A DNA stretch of 9,727 nucleotides from Clostridiales bacterium (GTDB lineage: Bacteria; Bacillota_A; Clostridia; Saccharofermentanales; Saccharofermentanaceae), in the NCBI GenBank assembly GCA_024695545.1, contig JAILHZ010000049.1, forward strand, positions 1-9,727. The letters run 5' to 3'. Below the pieces are notes generated by a model. That model was given only the letters and a program-made list of their open reading frames with translations. It was not told where the DNA came from and did not search any database. A program made the position numbers and the translations under genes. Below are positions 6,741-9,727 of this stretch, piece after piece; positions within the stretch are counted from its first letter, which is position 1; each line of letters begins with the position of its first letter.

Positions 6741-8459
6741 TTAGTCGGCAATCGTGAATAATGCGTGGAAGTAACCCTGCTTTTCCATCAGTTCGTCGAA
6801 CGTTCCCTGTTCCTGAAGTCTGCCGTCTTTCATGACCAGGATGCGGTCGTATCTTTTCAGAAGGCTCTCCTCGAGGTCGTGTGTAACGACGATCCTTGTG
6901 ATCCCGGTAAGATCGAGAATGTCGGAAGTTACCCGATGGGAGGTCTGTGCATCGAGTGCTGCCGTAATCTCATCTGCCAGCAGGACGGAGGATTTCTTCA
7001 GGAGGCTTCTTGCGATGGAGATCCTCTGCTTCTCGCCGCCGGACAGGCCTCCGCCGTTCTCCCCGCACAGATAGTCGGTGCCGCGCTCGCTGATGAGTTC
7101 CCCGAGGTTTGCGCGGGAGATCGCGTTTTCGACCTCTGCTTTCGGGAAGTCACGGAACATCGTTATGTTGTCTCTGATCGAAGAATTAAATACGAAGACG
7201 TTCTGATCGATGGAGGATACCTGATCGAAGAGAGAGTCCGAAGAAACATTCTTCAGATCCTTGTTATCCCAGAGGATCGAGCCGCTGTACTCCGCGCCGC
7301 CGGTGCCCGACAGAAGGAGGTTGAGGAGTGTGGACTTTCCGCTTCCGGATCCGCCGACGATCGCGTAGGATTTTCCTGCTTCAAAGTCGACAGATACATC
7401 GTGGAGTACTTCTTTTCCTTCTTCATAGGAGAAGGAGATATTCTTCATGGAGATGCCCTGATCCAGTGTTCCGAGTTCTTCGGATCCGCCGGCAAAAGCA
7501 CTCTTCTCGAGCGATTCGGAGATCTTTCTGATGAGAGATCTTGAGGCACGGCGTGCTGCGAGAAGTCCGGGGAGCTCGGCGACCGGCTGGATGACGAAGT
7601 TCATGAGGTTAACAAACATGATGACGGTACCTGCGGTCATGCCCTTGCCGGAGACGGCGAGAAAGGCACCTGCGAAGAAGACGCCGATCTGTGCGATCAT
7701 ACCGGATAACTGGCCCAGTGTGCTGACCAGTATCTGCAGTTTTCTGCGGATGAACTTCGACTTTTCCAGTTTTCCGTTTTCTTCTGAAAAGAGACGGGTG
7801 ATCTCTTTTTCCGCACGGAAGCTTTTCACGACGGAGAAACCGTTCAGGCAGTCACCGATCGTGGCGGTGAAGTTCTTGTTTCCCTCAGAAACCGTTACCT
7901 CTTCGGCGGCAAGCTTTTTGCCGGTAAGAAGCGATACGATAAGAGGAAGGATCGTCACACCAACGGCGACCAGTGTCAGAAGCGGGGAGTAGAAGAGCAT
8001 CAGGCCGAGAGATCCGAAAAACGAGGTGATGAGATAGAGGAACCTGAATTCTTTTTCCAGGTAGTTGGTCTCGATGGCGACACTGTCGTTCGTCAGCGCC
8101 GAAAGATAAGTGGAAGTGCTTTCGGAGCGGAAGGACGTGATGTTCTTTTCCGTCAGTTTCCGGAAAAGCGCTTCCTTATAGTTGCGGATCGCTTTCATGA
8201 TATATCTCGGCTGCGAGACATAAGTAAGAAATGAGGTCAGGAAGAAAAATACTGCCATGATGACCGTGATGAGCGCAAGTTCGCGAAGGCTTCTGGAGCC
8301 GGCGCCGGAGGAAGTGTTGATGAGTTCCCTGATGAGCCAGGAGATCGCCATACTGAACAGTGCCGAGAGGAAAGATCCTGCTACTGCGAGTGCAAAAAAG
8401 ACATAGTTATCCTTATGGAACTGATTTTTCAGTTCCACATACAAGTTTTTCGTTTTCAT
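6741..8459 (-). CDS. ABC exporter half-transporter (fused membrane and ATPase domains)
   Basis: This 572-residue protein has the MsbA/LmrA-type exporter layout. Six hydrophobic segments lie at about 20-45, 60-81, 138-157, 158-180, 250-270 and 273-293, followed by an ATPase domain from about 335. The ATPase motifs are complete: A-loop Tyr345, Walker A GGSGSGKST at 369-377, Q-loop Gln419 in SSIDQNVFVF, signature LSGGEKQR at 472-479, Walker B VLLADE with Glu497, and H-loop His527 in VVTHD. The D-loop region reads ITAALD rather than the common ATSALD. No N-terminal C39 peptidase domain is present, so it is not a leader-cleaving bacteriocin exporter. With all sites canonical it can work as a homodimer; no second half-transporter is in view. 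AGGAG lies 8 bases before the start. It begins 12 bp after the XRE-TPR regulator and is surely cotranscribed with it. The substrate (drug, lipid or peptide) cannot be told. Confidence 0.93.
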   Translation of the reverse strand: MKTKNLYVELKNQFHKDNYVFFALAVAGSFLSALFSMAISWLIRELINTSSGAGSRSLRELALITVIMAVFFFLTSFLTYVSQPRYIMKAIRNYKEALFRKLTEKNITSFRSESTSTYLSALTNDSVAIETNYLEKEFRFLYLITSFFGSLGLMLFYSPLLTLVAVGVTILPLIVSLLTGKKLAAEEVTVSEGNKNFTATIGDCLNGFSVVKSFRAEKEITRLFSEENGKLEKSKFIRRKLQILVSTLGQLSGMIAQIGVFFAGAFLAVSGKGMTAGTVIMFVNLMNFVIQPVAELPGLLAARRASRSLIRKISESLEKSAFAGGSEELGTLDQGISMKNISFSYEEGKEVLHDVSVDFEAGKSYAIVGGSGSGKSTLLNLLLSGTGGAEYSGSILWDNKDLKNVSSDSLFDQVSSIDQNVFVFNSSIRDNITMFRDFPKAEVENAISRANLGELISERGTDYLCGENGGGLSGGEKQRISIARSLLKKSSVLLADEITAALDAQTSHRVTSDILDLTGITRIVVTHDLEESLLKRYDRILVMKDGRLQEQGTFDELMEKQGYFHALFTIAD

Positions 8460-8471
8460 TTTCCGTTCTCC

Positions 8472-9542
8472 TTATTTGTTGAGACTTCTCCACATGGAAG
8501 TAAACTTCTTATCGCCGATGATACTGATCATTTTCTCCATGGCTTCTTCGGCCGTTTTGCCGAGGATATCGACCAGGCTTCCGTGATCGTTATCGAAGAG
8601 TTTGATGATGTCGACACTGTAGTTGGGCGTTTGATCGTACCGTTCGGATACTTCTTTGGCTTCTTTCAGAAGATCCATGGCTTTGTCGGGATCTCCGCTC
8701 TTTAAGTAAGCATAGCTTTCCGTCATGGTAAATGCCGCGATTTGTTTATCGAGAAAACAGGGATCATCGGTCTTGCGTAAGCTGCTCAGATAGTCGATGC
8801 CCCAGCGTGCAAGGGTCTTTAAGCGGGTCAGGTCTCCGCGGTTCCTATAGAACAGGAGAAGTGCGTATGTCGTGTTGATCATATTGGAAGTCGAGTTCCA
8901 GAAACTGTTGACGATCCACTGCCGGCAGTCTTCGCTCGTATCCCCGTTCATCGACATTATGCACACGATCGCGGGATCAAAAACACCTGCTTCGTTATGT
9001 TCCTTCAGCATGTCGAGGGCCTTGTCTTTCTCGCCGAGGAAGTAGTAGAGAGTCGCAATGTTTCCGAGAAGCATCAGCTTGCCGTATTTCGGATCCGTAT
9101 CAGGCGGGACGATGCGGGAGGCTTTCTCATATAGAGTGATCGCTTTTCTGATCATGAACTTGTCCCGGTCCTTTTCTTCCAGACCGAAATTCGAGTAGAT
9201 GTTCGCGGCTGCGAAGATCACCCAGTAATCGTTCGGGTATTTCGCCAGCGCCATCTCCGCTTCCTCGATCGCCTGCTTATCTTTCCTGGCCGAGTAGTCG
9301 TAGATGCGGTCGATGATCACCTGCCGGCGGTTATCAGTCACTTCATATCCGAGCAGTGTGTCTACGGAAGTATCGAAGAGTTCCGCCAGCTTAACGAGCA
9401 TCGCGAGTTCCGGGTTCGACAGATCCGCTTCCCACTTATAGACTGCGCCGACCGTTACGCCGAGTGCATCAGCGAGAGCCTCCTGCGTCAGACCCTTATC
9501 TTTACGCATTCTTTTAATGTTTTCCGCGAGCTTGAGTTTCAT
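8472..9542 (-). CDS. XRE-family HTH regulator with C-terminal TPR-like helical repeats
   Basis: This 356-residue protein opens with a Cro/C1-type helix-turn-helix (about 5-64): LAENIKRMRKDKGLTQEALA, then LGVTVGAVYKWEADLSNPELAMLVKLAELFDTSVDTLLG, a textbook XRE domain. From about 77 to the end it is helical, with TPR-like pairs at about 77-101, 104-144, 157-186 and 269-300 (for example GNIATLYYFLGEKDKALDMLKEH and AYLKSGDPDKAMDLLKEAKEV). XRE plus TPR is the layout of RRNPP quorum sensors (PlcR, Rgg, PrgX), but also of many Clostridia stress regulators with no known peptide. It is the first gene of an operon with the ABC exporter, so it likely controls export. The start is preceded by AAAGGGG about 10 bases upstream, slightly long spacing. 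No small signal-peptide gene was found beside it. The domain call is firm; a signalling role is inference. Confidence 0.9.
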   Translation of the reverse strand: MKLKLAENIKRMRKDKGLTQEALADALGVTVGAVYKWEADLSNPELAMLVKLAELFDTSVDTLLGYEVTDNRRQVIIDRIYDYSARKDKQAIEEAEMALAKYPNDYWVIFAAANIYSNFGLEEKDRDKFMIRKAITLYEKASRIVPPDTDPKYGKLMLLGNIATLYYFLGEKDKALDMLKEHNEAGVFDPAIVCIMSMNGDTSEDCRQWIVNSFWNSTSNMINTTYALLLFYRNRGDLTRLKTLARWGIDYLSSLRKTDDPCFLDKQIAAFTMTESYAYLKSGDPDKAMDLLKEAKEVSERYDQTPNYSVDIIKLFDNDHGSLVDILGKTAEEAMEKMISIIGDKKFTSMWRSLNK

Positions 9543-9606
9543 GTCCGTTCGGCCCCTTTCGTTGCTTTCTGTCCTTATGATACTGGAAAAGCACTCGCAT
9601 TGGAAC

Positions 9607-9646
9607 CTACTTACAATACTATTGGGAGATTTTCTTTTCTACTTAC
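9607..9646 (-). repeat. Two GTAAGTAG direct repeats spaced by three helical turns
   Basis: GTAAGTAG on the minus strand occurs at 9607-9614 and 9639-9646, with starts 32 bp apart, so both copies face the same side of the helix. One sits at the -35 position and the other just downstream of the candidate -10 of the xre-exporter operon. They are candidate binding half-sites for the XRE regulator. Two 8-base copies in an AT-rich gap could still be chance. Confidence 0.4.
9616..9621 (-). promoter_or_regulatory. Candidate -10 box of the xre-exporter operon
   Basis: TAGTAT on the minus strand is four of six to consensus. The position 17 bases upstream, where a -35 box should be, holds AAGTAG, which does not resemble TTGACA but is part of a GTAAGTAG repeat. 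The leader to the start codon would be about 65-70 bases. A promoter that depends on a bound activator would look like this, but the call rests on one short box. Confidence 0.3.
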
Positions 9647-9665
9647 GGTATGGGTTGCTTTTCGC

Positions 9666-9687
9666 GGGCAGGGGCGGGGAAGGGGGG
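9666..9687 (+). other. G-quadruplex-type motif
   Basis: Four runs of three or more G (GGG, GGGG, GGGG, GGGGGG) are joined by loops CA, C and AA. This fits the canonical intramolecular quadruplex rule with very short loops. It lies on the plus strand in non-coding DNA upstream of the xre operon, just before a possible rightward promoter. Confidence 0.6.
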
Positions 9688-9691
9688 ATAC

Positions 9692-9725
9692 TTGACATAA
9701 AGGCGGGCGGACTTCATGCTATAAA
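9692..9725 (+). promoter_or_regulatory. Possible rightward promoter at the window edge
   Basis: A perfect TTGACA (9692-9697) is followed by TGC-TATAAA (9717-9725), an extended -10 box with five of six matches. The 22-base gap is too long for the two boxes to act as one normal promoter, so either the extended -10 works alone or TTGACA pairs with the poor CATGCT at 9715-9720. The gene it would serve lies outside the window. Confidence 0.35.
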
Positions 9726-9727
9726 TA

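Noticed and set aside
6960..6990. Unusual Walker B/D-loop (LADEITAALD) as a sign of an inactive exporter site
   Set aside because: The catalytic Glu497, Asp496, signature, Q-loop and His527 are all present, so the site should be active; the flanking changes are conservative.
6765..7544. 259-residue open frame on the plus strand
   Set aside because: It is antisense to the exporter's ATPase domain, whose motifs are intact; the translation has low-complexity odd composition and no domain.

Overview
The window is bacterial and most likely comes from a Gram-positive Clostridia-type Bacillota, perhaps Lachnospiraceae or a relative. The grounds are strong AGGAGG-like ribosome sites, a BlaI/M56 pair, an XRE protein with a TPR tail, short intergenic gaps, and roughly balanced base composition with many Ile codons in ATC. 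The phylum call is fairly firm; the family is a guess.

Layout from left to right. (1) 9-1286, minus strand: a two-gene operon of a BlaI-type repressor (930-1286) followed by an M56 (BlaR1-like) membrane metallopeptidase (9-923) that lacks the penicillin-binding sensor domain. Its promoter (TTGACA-17-TAGTAT, 1317-1345) carries two ACTA-N6-TAGT dyads, the form expected for BlaI/MecI operators. (2) 1452-4648, plus strand, divergent: a MacB/LolD-type ATPase and a large double-FtsX permease, with coding ends abutting or overlapping, so an evident transporter operon. (3) 4658-5890, minus strand: a complete FabF-type 3-oxoacyl-ACP synthase, converging on the permease with 9 bp between stops. (4) 6108-6650, plus strand: a TetR-type regulator divergent from fabF. 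The 217 bp between them hold a candidate operator dyad on the fabF core promoter and an extended -10 for tetR. (5) 6741-9542, minus strand: an operon of an XRE-TPR regulator (8472-9542) and, 12 bp downstream, a complete ABC exporter half-transporter (6741-8459). (6) 9543-9727: non-coding, with the xre promoter region, two GTAAGTAG direct repeats 32 bp apart, a canonical G-quadruplex-type G-run on the plus strand, and a possible rightward promoter for a gene outside the window.

The theme is local regulators next to the genes they probably control: BlaI/M56 beside an envelope-type ABC transporter, TetR beside fabF, and XRE-TPR beside an exporter. All eight genes look intact. No RNA gene, CRISPR array, insertion sequence, phage gene or strong intrinsic terminator was found. 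Nothing here is a clearly new system. The points most worth a second look are the cis-regulatory arrangements and the sensorless M56/BlaI module.
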